A stretch of DNA of 64,000 nucleotides. Origin: Carposina sasakii (taxonomy: Eukaryota; Arthropoda; Insecta; Lepidoptera; Carposinidae). A model generated the notes under the pieces. The model saw only the letters and a list, made by a program, of their open reading frames with translations. It had not been told where the DNA came from and did not search any database. The number at the start of each line of letters is the position of its first letter. Position 1 is the first letter of the stretch. Where the stretch lies: NCBI GenBank assembly GCA_014607495.2, contig CP053154.1, forward strand, positions 11,966,001 through 12,030,000. Direction: 5' to 3'. Below are positions 11,706 to 22,322 of the stretch, piece by piece. The position numbers were made by a program, and so were the translations under genes.

Positions 11706-13497
11706 GTCTCCAACGCATATATTCAGTGGATTCATTGGGAGACACTTTGTCACAGCTGTTTAAGTCTATTTTTGCAAATTGCAAAAAACGACGCAGCTAT
11801 CGATCAGGCGAGTGACAGACATACGACGGAGTGCTAAGGGCCTCCGGCTCACTGTACCCTAATAAATAAAATGGAAGAAAAATCGACGGACTGCGCCATA
11901 GATGTAGTAGGTTGCCGTAATATGTCTATTTACATATATTACGCAGGCCATTAAGCCTGACCTCTGTTCTACAGGGTTTTGTTGGCGAGTTACGTTGGTA
12001 ACGTCCACGTTTGCTCAGGTAAACCATGAATACTATGATGTTTGGTGCTTCTACATAGCCTTTTGTCTGTTACAGATGTAACATGAGTTCACCCTTAGAT
12101 AACTTTATTTAAAGAATAAGCAAATAATAAAATATGAATGAATATATCTATACAATACAGATGTAATAATGAAGAAATATTGAAAAATCGCTTCAGAAAG
12201 AAATGGACGGAAAGAAATGGACAGATATACCTACTATGGTATGAATGTCACTTGCCAAACTATCATCAGACACTGCCCCGAATATAAAGTTAGTATACTA
12301 GGGTATACCTACTAACGTTATGATCCTTAAAGATCAGCACAAATGCGGTAAAGTATCCGTAATGAAGTAGCCGGACGGACGGTAAGTAGGCTTAATTATC
12401 GATTGTTTTAATATAATGTTTCAAAAAGCTGCTGATTTCAAAATATAATATTTTGAATCATCAACAGTTACGTTCTCATTACATAAGTTCGCCTGACTTT
12501 GAATTATTCAAAAGGAACAGATCAAAGCGGTGATAGTCTCGAGTTTTATTTAATACAAAGTAATCCGTATTTACTTTGGTATTCACGTTGACGAATTGAG
12601 AAGTCTAATTCATCAGCTTATTATTTGTTTTGTTTTATTTCATATTTTAACTGTAAGTGCGTAAAATTAATTAGGTAGGTACCATCAACCGAATTCATAG
12701 TATTTATGGCCGGTATACTCATAGTGAGTACTCGTACGTTTCTGACAACATAATTAAAACTTTTTTGACAGGTCAACTATGTATGTATAGATAAGCTGTC
12801 AAAACAAATGCCACTTGGGTTATCCGGAAGTTAAAAGCAAATGGTGAAACTGGCCCTTAGATAAGTGTTAAAATATACCTACGTTGTCCTAACTAAAATT
12901 GAATATGTACTAGGTAAATATTTAATGAACGCTGTGGTAAAATCTAAGAAAAATATATACAAAATTGTAAATACTCTGCACCGACCGCTGGTAATGAGCC
13001 TTGAAGGGAGATAAATAAACTGTTTGTCTCTTTTATGACAAAACATCTAAATAAATTAAAGTCCGTGGACAGGTTCATGTTTTACGTAAAATACAACTCT
13101 ACCTAATTCAAGTAACTAACCGCTTCCAAGCTTTTTTTTACAAACAGAGACAATATAAACCGCTAATTTATGCTTCGAGGTGGAACGAAAGAACATTCGC
13201 TCAGCATACCCAGTACCTACCGCAAATAAAAAGTGCACTGCAAAGGAGACTAGACACTACCTATTAGAACACCAGAGCACTTAGACAAAGTACCTAAGTT
13301 AGTACATACATTATTTCTGGATCGAATAGAGGTTCGTCCTCAAAACACTTCCTCCAATAAGAAGCCTTCATTTGGTGCGTTCGTAAATTGATGTGATAAA
13401 GTCTAATAATTTTATTAGTGGAAATGTTGCTGTGACGTAACCAGCCGAACTACTATTATACATATAAATATATATTATACATATGGCTGAATTATAG
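11706..13497. other. No gene recognised
   Basis: I saw no coding, RNA or structured repeat feature in this stretch beyond AT-rich simple sequence. Confidence 0.45.
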
Positions 13498-13502
13498 GTT
13501 GC

Positions 13503-13960
13503 GTTTTTTTATTTATTTATTTATTTATTTATTAAGATTAGGCACACCAACATCACATGTATTAAAAAGTAGAATAATGATTATACATTGTAGCACAATA
13601 CTGATACATGCAACTATGACTGGCGCACACAAAACATGCATTAAAATCCTTACGGCCGCGCCGCCCAACAGTCCATCTCGCGACAGTTAAGTGATACAGA
13701 TATCCCTGCCTCGATCACGAGACAACTTTCGGGAGGCACAACTCGTAAGGTAAATACAATAATAATAAACATATGGCCTAGGCCCGTCAATATTGTAATA
13801 CCGGCAACAAAAGCCTAGTAGGGTTGATACAAGAACAAAACAATAATAATATACAATATATGTAGACACTTCAGAATATAGGCAAGCAATATAAATGATA
13901 CACAATCAGCTTAGCCTAGCTAAGTCGATATCTAAGCAGGCACAAATTTATCTATCATAT
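13503..13960 (-). repeat. (TTTA)n tract and adjoining retroelement-like tail
   Basis: A TTTATTTATTTATTTATT tract (about 13508-13535) adjoins roughly 400 bp of noncoding sequence. If read on -, an A-rich tail follows noncoding DNA, as in a LINE 3' UTR. No coding part is visible, so the assignment is tentative. Confidence 0.3.
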
Positions 13961-14221
13961 GTTTAAATTTGGATAGAGACACACAATGTTGCGTTATTTT
14001 TATTTTGCACGGACGAATTCATTAAAGAAAGTGCGTAGCATAGTAGTACCATCATAATATGCGACTGAAGAAAAGAGTACATAAAGCAGATTTACACGAA
14101 TTTTTCCTTAAAATTTCATTTCAAAACAACTCGGGATCATGGTCTCCTTACTCCACAATACTCCACGTACTTACATCATAGCTAGTTACTTTCTTGCTCA
14201 CTTTGACGTCTTCTATCTATA

Positions 14222-14460
14222 ATATCAAAATGAATCGCTGAATATGTTCCTAAGCGCAAATCTCGAGAACTGCTGAACCGATTTCGCTATTTTCTTTTTT
14301 TATTGTTCTTTGAAGTACGAGGATGGTTCCTACGGAGAGGAAAATATAAAAAAATTGCCTAAAAAGTCTAAAAGCAACACTTTTCTATAGCGGCCGCCCA
14401 CGACTTTGTCCACGTGAAAGGGCATTACACCCGTGCAAAGCCGGGGCGGATCCTTAGTTA
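14222..14460 (+). repeat. Helitron-like repeat copy
   Basis: It contains a CTGCTGAACCGATTTCGCTA block and a GC-rich end (GCAAAGCCGGGGCGGATCC then TTAGTT) comparable with the ends at 40770-40805 and 52575-52640. It is noncoding. Confidence 0.5.
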
Positions 14461-15154
14461 GGTATATAACCGTGTAACAATTCTGCTGCATAGCCATTAA
14501 CTCTCAAAGCAGGATAATTTCCATTGTGAAAGCACGATGGCGATATAAGCAATATTTTAGAATGAAAATAATACTATAGGTAGAAGAGCCATGGCATGGA
14601 CGTATAAAGAACAATGGACGGAGTGTTGTCACCACATAGAGTGAAGCATTTGTAGCTGTGTTTAAAACACAGTCGTAACGTGATAGAGCTACCGTGATCA
14701 TCTAGTGAGGTAGGTCCCTTATGGTTGTGTTGAACGAATCAATATTGATGAGCCGCCCACTGCCGCGGCCGCTCTGCGTGCAGCATTCTGTATTATGTGC
14801 TATACCTATTCTAGAACCTATCTTGGAATTATTAGCTAAGCTTTTTCAGCTTGTCTGTATATTAGCTATCTATATCTATTGATCTTTTCTTCCAGTATGT
14901 TTGCGCACATAGTTTGGGCACTATAATATCTCTCACGAAGATGGCTAATATCCGCAGACTGTGGTTGATGTCGTGGCCAAAATATGCCCAACGTCAAAAT
15001 GGCTAGTAGCATTTCGCTGTAATAGGTAATTGAATTTTTTTTTACATAATTGCTTATATTTGCTATATCATCGATTGAAAAATTTACAAGTACATACCTA
15101 TGATAGATTATATGGAATTCGAAGTTCTCTTTTAACTAGCCCTCCTGATATCAG

Positions 15155-15300
15155 GATACAGTCCACTGCTGGACGTAGGACTACCTCACTATGATTTTGT
15201 GAAGCCCTGCTGTCCACTTCCCGGGAACCCTTAATCGCTTCTTACCATACCCACGGGCAGATATATGGGTTGGTGCTGTTCAGGCGAAACCACACTGCAC
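15155..15300 (-). repeat. RTE-type LINE 3' tail, reverse copy
   Basis: On + it reads ATACAGTCCACTGCTGGACG, then CCACTTCCCGGGAACCCTTA and ATACCCACGGGCAGATAT. This is the reverse complement of the layout at 55466-55585. It is noncoding and 5'-truncated. Confidence 0.65.
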
Positions 15301-16258
15301 AATTAAGTACTTATTATAAAGTAGGTACGCGAAAATTTTCCCTTTGAGCAAAGTAATTTGATTGGACAACTAATTGGTTATTAAAATTCCAATAAACCTA
15401 AAACTTTCAGCAACTTTCATGCATTTATAATTTTAACCGTATAAATATTCATCTTGTTTTATTATTTTTAATGTAATTACTGCCCTTTTGAGGCAACGAA
15501 CGTTCAGCGTTTGTTGCATGTTGCTGTCAGCAGTTAATTTATAGTTAATTAAGTTATCGGTTTGTAATAAATGTCAATGTATAAAGCTAGAGAGTTTTGG
15601 TTGAACGGTCTAATCTCAGGAACTATGTCCTATTCGAAGATGAGAGATACTAAATCAAGTTACGGATCCAATGACGTCACATTCTCGCATTAGGTGGATA
15701 GGTACTATATCCCGTGGATTTGTAAATATTACACAATAAGTACTCCCTTATTAAATAGATTATTTAAAACTGATTAAATACAAGGGATTTGTATAAATCC
15801 TCTCGTTTTAATTAATTAAGTTTGAGCTACTCACGTTTTCTGGGATTCAGACGGTTTTATTGCGTCAATTTGTCCATGAATTGTTTGCTTTATATCAGCT
15901 TAGTGAAGCCATTGAGTTAGGATTATTATTAGAGATAAAAATAACAAAGTAAATGTTCAGTTATACTTCCCTACGTTTTTCAAAATTGTATGAACATTCA
16001 GGAGTTGTTTAGGAATTTTCCATAGGTACTATGGATATTTGGAAAAATGAGCATGTAATTTCGAGTTTGAAATTTTGGGGATAGGAATATTTTTATAGGT
16101 TTTCATTTAACATACCCCTTCTGTTATTATATCCTGTAATAATTAAAAATTTCTTTTATATTTTGTTTCTATTAATAATATCAGTGCCATACCTCAATAT
16201 ATTATAGTTTCAATATTCTAGTTTTTGGAAGTTGAAAGGTATCTTTTTTTTATTATTA

Positions 16259-16667
16259 CAAGCTTTTATTTAACTTGCAATGTATGTTTGTTCGGGTGAA
16301 ATCTTACAACTCAATTTTAAGGCACTTGCCCTCAACCGATTGGGCTGAAATTTGGTGAGCACGTTCAGTTCGGATGACAATGCATGATTAACAGTGTGAC
16401 GTCATTCTAAATCCAACATGGCGGCATACCCACAATGGCGGACCAATTATTTTTAATGCATTCCTACAATATGGGTATCAAATTAAAGGGCTAGCTGAGA
16501 GTAACTCGAAAAAAATGTGACGTCACTCTTAATCCAATATGGCGGACTTCTAAAACTTGAAAATCTATTTTGAAACAGATATTTTTAAGCAATTGAGTTG
16601 AAAATAATGATGCGTTGAATGAGATGAACAGACTTAGGAACTTACCAGGTGAAAACTAAAAAGTATA
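16259..16667. repeat. Interspersed repeat beginning ACAAGCTTTTATTTAA
   Basis: The block starts ACAAGCTTTTATTTAACTTG and includes CAACCGATTGGGCTGAAATT and two ATGGCGGAC segments. ACAAGCTTTTATTTAA recurs at 16704 and inverted at 17239-17256, so this block may be part of the same element as the adjacent foldback. It has no coding potential. Confidence 0.45.
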
Positions 16668-17288
16668 AAATAAAATTTAGGTAAAAAAACCTTTTTAAAA
16701 ACAAGCTTTTATTTAAATGCGCTAAAAAGAAAAAATAAACTTTTACACTAAAACTTTTACTGTTAATTTATAACGTCATTTCAAATTTAACACATTTGAC
16801 ACAATTTATATGTTATAAAAGCTTGTCGCGACATTTAAGTATTCGTATTTACTTTCTTAGTTTTAAATTTTTAATAAGTCAAGGTGAGGCCGTGCCGAGG
16901 ACTGAGTGGCATGATGACATGATGTCGTGAATATACCACCTCGGGGCACCGGGGTGAACCCTGTTGTATATTACTCTCTTACTCTTCTACACGAAGCTCT
17001 GGAAGGGTCGACGGATATTTCTTCGATATGCGTGGGAACAATATGGGAAAATCAGAAACATCAACACAAAGATGCTGCCTAATAAACATTTAAAAGTAAG
17101 AACGTAAATACGAGTACTTAAATGTCGCGACAAGCTTTTATAACATATAAATTGTGTCAAATGTGTTAAATTTGAAATGACGTTATAAATTAACAGTAAA
17201 AGTTTTAGTGTAAAAGTTTATTTTTTCTTTTTAGCGCATTTAAATAAAAGCTTGTTTTTAAAAAGGTTTTTTTACCTAAATTTTATTT
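16668..17288. mobile_element. Foldback element with 192-bp inverted arms
   Basis: The left arm (16668-16859) and right arm (17097-17288) are nearly perfect reverse complements of equal length, separated by a 237-bp spacer. Shared landmarks are AAAAACAAGCTTTTATTTAA on the left and its complement on the right, and GCTTGTCGCGACATTTAAGT near the inner ends. The arms are far more alike than old flanking repeats, which suggests recent origin or gene conversion. No protein is encoded. A transcript would fold into a long hairpin. Confidence 0.75.
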
Positions 17289-17317
17289 AAAGTTTATGTC
17301 CGTATAAGTTTTTATTC

Positions 17318-17622
17318 GTCGTCAGCCTATTGCAGTCTACTGCTGGACGTAGGCCTCGATCTCACGTTTTTACCATCCAGTCACTCCTCTTTAGGTCATC
17401 GGTCAATCTGGCCGGAGTGCACCCAACGCTACGCTTGCCGAGGCACGGTCTCCATTCGAGAACCCGCTTCCTCCACCATCCATCGGTTCTACGACAGATG
17501 TGGCCTGCCCACTGCCACTTCAGTCTGCTACATTTTGAGACTATGTCTGTCACTTTGGCCTTCTTCCGGATAATCTGGTTTTGGACGTTTAAGAAAACTG
17601 TAGTCGTAAATGACTTTGCCAA
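17318..17622 (-). pseudogene. RTE-type LINE fragment (ORF2 C-terminus)
   Basis: The - strand encodes an 86-residue open stretch containing KWQWAGHICRRTDGWW and GKRSVG, the hallmark C-terminal region of lepidopteran RTE-type endonuclease/reverse transcriptase proteins. It is followed by the CCAGCAGTAGACTGCAATAG tail and a short GACGAC tract. It is strongly 5'-truncated, and the related sequence at 60490-60847 keeps more of the C-terminus. It is a dead fragment. Confidence 0.8.
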
Positions 17623-17989
17623 ACTTTAGAGAAGAAATAGGCAATTCCTATACTAACTGTATATATGGAACTCGGCATAATGGTATTTGCAATAAAAAAA
17701 TCAAAGGGCACACCGAAATACTCCGGCCAAAGTCAAGAGCCATCCGACTCTTCTACCGTACAATTATTGTCAATAACACTCCAAGCTTTTTGTATCACGA
17801 ATAAAATAAAGATCAAAACAAGTTCTGAAGAAATATTTCAGTACTAATAACCCGCCCTCGCTTCAGCATTTGTTTTTATGCTTTGGTACTTATAGTCGAT
17901 CTCCCTTTCCTTTGGAGAGTCAATGTAATAAAGTATACTTATGTGCAGTTTACTGTGAAGTTGAAAATTATTATATCTACTTGTACTAA

Positions 17990-17992
17990 TAA
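17990..17992 (+). repeat. Target-site duplication TAA, left
   Basis: TAA directly precedes the left inverted end at 17993 and is repeated at 21391-21393 after the right end. A 3-bp TWA duplication is the insertion signature of PIF/Harbinger transposons. Confidence 0.85.
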
Positions 17993-18025
17993 GCGTCAGC
18001 GCACACCGAACTGCAAAATGCTCGC

Positions 18026-18061
18026 GCATGGTCGAGCAAACTTTTGATTGCTCGACCATGC
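18026..18061. repeat. Harbinger subterminal hairpin
   Basis: GCATGGTCGAGCAA (18026-18039) and its exact reverse complement (18048-18061) flank an 8-base loop. The core ATGGTCGAGCA recurs near the right end at about 21268-21278. A role as a protein-binding site is inferred from position and repetition. Confidence 0.6.
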
Positions 18062-18176
18062 AGGCGGCATGCTCGCCCATCCGTGAGCAAGCTCCGTTAA
18101 AAATGCTCTGGGTTGCCAGGCGGGCGTGTTAAGACCAGTTTGATGCCAAAATCCGACGTTGGCAGACGTGTTCAAA

Positions 18177-20556
18177 ATGGTCGATTGGGATTTAGTAATT
18201 ATTGCCCTTTTGGCAGAGGAAGAGGAAGATGAAGAATATCTAAATAAAATAAGACGTCATAAAATGAGAAGAACAGTGTGGATAGAAGAAACGTGGCAGG
18301 AAAGATGTACCTTAGGCGAATATTATACATTGTGTAAGAATTTACCATTAAGAGGTGTTCACTTTTATGACTATTATAAGTTAAACTACGAAAAATTTGA
18401 AATTTTAGTTAATTTGTTACGCCCGCATATCCAAAAACACAATACGAATTATCGACCTAGCATTTCTGTTGAGGAACGACTTACCATATGTTTAAGGTTA
18501 GTAAAAAAACTCTTAATTTACATAGTTATTATTTATTAAGTCATAGTGTTTTTTTTATTTAATCAAATATATATTTTTATTATAAAATAATTAGGAAAAA
18601 ATAGACTGATTTTGAGTTGTAATGTTAAATGTACGGTTTAGTTACTTGTTAAAAATTTGAAGTGTACAGATTAGGAGTAATTGTTGATGGCGTGAATGTA
18701 TCAGTTATTTCCTTAGAAGTATATTTTTTTGTTTGATCGGAAATTGTAACAAATTCCACTTGTGGACTGGGCTTAAATTTGAATGTGTTAGGAGTAATTG
18801 TTGATGGCGTGAATGTATCAGTTATTTCCTTAGAAGTATATTTTTTGTTTGATCGGAAATTGTAACAAATTCCACTTGTGGACTGGGCTTAAATTTGGAT
18901 GTGCTAGGAGTGATTGCTGATGGCGTGTATGTATACTGAGGAACCGATATATTAGAGGTCTGTTTTGATGGTATGTACGGAGAAAAGTTGCTGTCTTCAC
19001 TATCGTCTACGTCATTAGACGTTTGGATTAATTGATTTGAAGCACGTTCTCTAACATGTTCATCGTAATATTCGATTTCAGCATCGTTTATAATTTTGAA
19101 TACATCCCTTTTTATACGTGCTTGCATCCTCTCGGGGAGATTTTTCACAGTTGATGCCATTGTTTTAAAAAAGCTATCTACAGGATGCTCATGTTCCTTA
19201 CTCTGGATGTATTTTTCAAGAATCTCCGAAGCCCGTCCTGGCTTAGGCTGCGAATAATTGGACATTTGGGATGATGGCCTAGGAGATTCATTTTGTCGTG
19301 TCTCATCAGTGTCTGATGTTAACTGTAAATTTGAAGATTGTGTGTCTTCTGATGATGAGTCTAAATTTGACGTTTGTTGTCTGTGCTGAAGATGTGGTTT
19401 CAAAAACTCCATTAACTGTTCATATTTTATTGGGCGACGCCTACCGCCAGCAGAACCACTTTTGAATTTTCTTGTATTTATAGCCCTTCTAAAATTATCT
19501 CGAAGTAACTTCCAGCATCTTTGACAATCTGAAACTAATAAAAAATATCTATAAATTATGTATATAATAAATATATGAACATTTATTTAACGTAAGCTTT
19601 TTTTCTTCCAGATTTTTGACTGTCGGCAGTAGTTTTAAATCATTGGCTTTTAATTTCCGCATGGGTTTCAGTACAATCCGTAAAATAGTTCATGAAACGT
19701 GCGCTGTGATTTGGAAAGTATTGCAGCCTTTAGTGATGCCAAAGCCAACTTCGGAATCCTGGTCACAAATCGAAGAAGGTTTCAAAAATATTTGGAACTT
19801 CCCTAATTGCATCGGTGCCATTGACGGAAAACATGTAACTATACGGGCACCACACAATAGCGGAAGCCTATATTTCAATTATAAAAAGACATTTAGTACC
19901 GTATTATTGGCAGTTGTAGATGCAAACTACAAATTCGTTGTGGTTGATGTCGGTGCATACGGGCGCAATAGCGATGGCGGTATATTCTCAAATTCTCAGT
20001 TAGGGAACAAAATTCATAATGGGACGCTCAATATACCCCCGAACAAGTGCTTACCAGGTACAAATCAAGAAATGCCACACGTATTTGTGGCCGATGAAGC
20101 ATTTCCTTTATGCAAAAATATAATGCGGCCTTATCCTGGAAATGATATTAGGGGTGATCGAGAGAAAAAATATATAATTATAGACTTAGCAGAGCTCGAC
20201 AAATGGTAGAATGTACATTTGGGATAATGGTACAGAAATTTGAAATTTTTCAAAGACTGCAAAAAGTGCATCCTCATCACCTTGATATGATTATTTTGGC
20301 TTGTACTTGTTTGCATAATTTTCTCATCGATAAAGACCAGATTCCCTCAGCATCACAACGAATACTTTCGCATAACACTAGCCCCCTGCCACTCCCGCAA
20401 GATATTATTTTGGAACAGTTTCAATCACTGGATGAAAACAACTTATCATCAAGTATAACCACAAGTATGGGGATTCGAGATAAATTCAAAGAATATTTTA
20501 ATTCAGAAGCTGGATCAGTTAACTGGCAAGATAATATAATTAATCGATGTAATTAA
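18177..20556 (+). pseudogene. Harbinger transposase (DDE nuclease), two exons, one frameshift
   Basis: The gene encodes the nuclease that cuts and pastes the surrounding transposon. Exon 1 is 18177-18496 and exon 2 is 19612-20556, joined by a GTTAGT...CTTCCAG intron that restores an Arg codon (AG|A). I chose ATG 18177 (MVDWDLV), since the frame upstream has no ATG. The N-terminus is acidic (EEEEDEE), then a region with TICLR before the junction. Exon 2 shows CIGAIDGKHV (first Asp), FVADEAFPL (second Asp) and MVECTFG (the Glu), the catalytic triad order of Harbinger nucleases. One base is missing near 20166-20171 in an A-run: the frame stops at 20209, while the last segment from about 20172 is in the next frame. 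Total length, about 421 codons if counted through, is normal. The large intron contains the last exon of the antisense MADF gene. Confidence 0.9.
18671..18903. repeat. Tandem duplication, 117 + 116 bp
   Basis: Two adjacent copies (18671-18787 and 18788-18903) begin TTAGGAGTAATTGTTGATGG and differ by few bases, with a degenerate third start at 18904. The T-run has seven T in the first copy and six in the second. On - the second copy is the 3' end of the MADF gene, so the one-base difference decides where that protein stops. Confidence 0.85.
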
Positions 20557-21109
20557 ATTTAGAATGACGACGTAATCTCTAACAATTAGTCTTTTTTTGT
20601 CGTATCGACATGAGCTAATAGATACAGATCATGCCGTGTTGTAGAGACTAGTTAACAGTCAACAAAGATGTTAGCGAAGTTGACAGGTCCTGGGCACGCC
20701 GGACGTTTATAAGTTATCCAACTGTAAACAAAATTAATAAAAATATTGTATTGATTAAAAACAATAATTGTCCTAATTTGCCGTACCTACCTAGTACCTA
20801 GTCATTAATCTGTATTTTATTTTATACTGTACTGCACAAATAACTAAGCTAAAATATACAAAAAACATACACTTTAATTGATAACCTCCTCCTTTCTGTG
20901 AAGGCGGTTGAAAAGCAGCCGTAGGTATTTGTGCAAAAAGGGGTTAAATCTATTTTCAATAACACATCAAACTTACCTGGTTTCCCCATTTCTTGAGAAA
21001 CTTTTTCCCAAGCATTGACTTTTAACATCCGATCGCTGTATGTTGGGCTCGATATATTGTACAAACATTCAAAACGCTGCACCAAACTGATTAACTTTTC
21101 TTCGTCCAT
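18822..21109 (-). CDS. MADF-domain DNA-binding protein of the Harbinger element (two exons)
   Basis: This is the second Harbinger gene, encoding the Myb/SANT-like (MADF) partner thought to bind DNA and bring the transposase to the element ends. Exon 1 is 21109-20977 (MDEEKLISLVQRFECLY..., the first MADF helices) and ends CCAG|GTAAGT in phase 1. Exon 2 is 19528-18822 after TTAGTTTCAG and completes the domain with CQRCWKLLRDNFRR and KYEQLMEFLKPHL. A Ser/Thr-rich linker follows, then a BESS-like motif, DSFFKTMASTVKNLP...MQARIKRDVFKIIND, typical of MADF-BESS proteins. The joined frame is 840 nt, 279 residues, intact. Its intron spans the whole second exon of the transposase on the other strand. 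The C-terminus is set by a run-length change inside a tandem repeat, so the original protein may have been longer. Confidence 0.85.
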
Positions 21110-21390
21110 GATTTCCAACTGACGCCGGCGCGCCAAGTAGTAAACGCACGTCCAACACAGTCTTCTCGCTGCGGCACACTGAGCGCGCGGCAACGCGCGC
21201 CGGCGGCAGCTCGAGCACGCTCGCGCATGTAGAACGCATACTCGAACATTTACTAGAAAGCTCGAGCATGGTCGAGCATCAAGTTGGGACGTGTATTCAA
21301 TTTTGAAATGTATGGAATTATCATAAGATTAATTTTTCAATGATGTCACAATATGCTCTGCTCTGCTCTGCTCTTGGTGTGCGCTGACGC

Positions 21391-21393
21391 TAA
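21391..21393 (+). repeat. Target-site duplication TAA, right
   Basis: This is the match to 17990-17992, directly after the right inverted end. Confidence 0.85.
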
Positions 21394-21899
21394 AGGAGGA
21401 ATCTGAGTTAGTATAGATAGTGCGATTCGTGGTCTCTACTATTCTCTTATACCTACCTACTAATCGCGCCGGTGCTGCTGGTTTACTTTACAAAATCGCA
21501 TTCGTACCCAACTTACAATTAAAATAAAACTACGTCATCCAAAAAATACATTTATTTTCTTATAAGTACCACAGTTAAAAACTTAACACACATCGAATGT
21601 AATAAATCACATTTAAACAATAATTTTATTCATTATTTCAGTATCGAAACTGAAATGTTAAAAACTGAAATGTTAATACTGTCCTACGTTCTTTCAGAGT
21701 GCTGACCACTATTATTTTGACCCACTTATATTTTGCAAGTCTGTAATGTAAGTTTGTAATGGCCGATTTTTCCAATGGTCAGATAGCCTTTCTAAAAGAA
21801 AAGGTTGATGATGTCTTCCTCTATAACTTGATCTAGATATGTGACCATTGAGGAACCAGCCCATAAGAGTAAAATAAAATCAGAAAAAGTCTATACATT

Positions 21900-22020
21900 C
21901 ATACGGACATATAATCACACCTTTATCCCTTACGGGGTAGGCAGAACACCAAGAGCCGATAGAACCACATGGTGCCACTTCTGATCAAAGGGTATAGTTG
22001 AGATTTGATATGTACATTCA
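21900..22020 (+). repeat. SINE-like repeat (TTATCCCTTACGGGG family), short copy
   Basis: It contains ACCTTTATCCCTTACGGGGT and GGTGCCACTTCTGATC, and stops after the GGGTATAGTTGAGAT block, lacking the second half seen at 3079-3347. Confidence 0.7.
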
Positions 22021-22147
22021 TCTAAAGTACAAGTACAAAAAAAAGTATATCGCGGGAAAAATTATAAAACATAGTGGATCTGGATTCTTACGTTGGCTAC
22101 TTTTCAACTGTAAAACAAATTTGTGCGAAAGTATCAAAGTTGCTTAA

Positions 22148-22153
22148 TTTAAT
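22148..22153 (-). terminator. Candidate poly(A) signal ATTAAA for X-tox
   Basis: ATTAAA on -, about 42 bp beyond the TAA stop at 22197-22195. No AATAAA was seen nearer. The call rests on motif and position only. Confidence 0.35.
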
Positions 22154-22194
22154 GACGGGGAATATTGAACATTGGGCTATTATGATGAAATAAG

Positions 22195-22322
22195 TTAGTA
22201 GCAGTAGCAGGAGAGTCCCACGCAGTACCCGCCCATGTGGTTAAGTCTGCGACAGTATCTATTGCACTCATTGTTGTAACAGAGACCCAACTTTGCTGCT
22301 TCCAGGGGATTCATTGGTTTAT
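22195..22322 (-). CDS. X-tox: X-tox exon 9: terminal CS-alpha-beta module
   Basis: Acceptor CTTGTAG|AT. Encodes module 7 with CYNNEC, NRYC, a GGYC gamma-core and a CYCY end, then TAA. The 128-nt exon closes the frame. Ending right after the last cysteine pair is what a free-standing defensin does. Confidence 0.93.

Larger units (their letters stand above)
17993..21390. mobile_element. PIF/Harbinger DNA transposon, 3398 bp
   Basis: The element is bounded by perfect 15-bp inverted repeats, GCGTCAGCGCACACC (17993-18007) and its complement (21376-21390), flanked by TAA on both sides. It carries two genes as is usual for this superfamily: a DDE (DDE_Tnp_4 type) transposase on + (18177-20556) and a MADF DNA-binding protein on - (21109-18822). 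Subterminal copies of the ATGGTCGAGCA motif occur near both ends, possibly for transposase or MADF-protein binding. Terminal repeats and target duplication are intact, so insertion looks recent, but the transposase has one frameshift. Classification rests on TSD, coding content and gene pair, all visible. Confidence 0.93.

Noticed and set aside
18159..18176. Upstream start for the transposase
   Set aside because: The frame opens there with TTG, not ATG; the first ATG in frame, at 18177, fits the family N-terminus.
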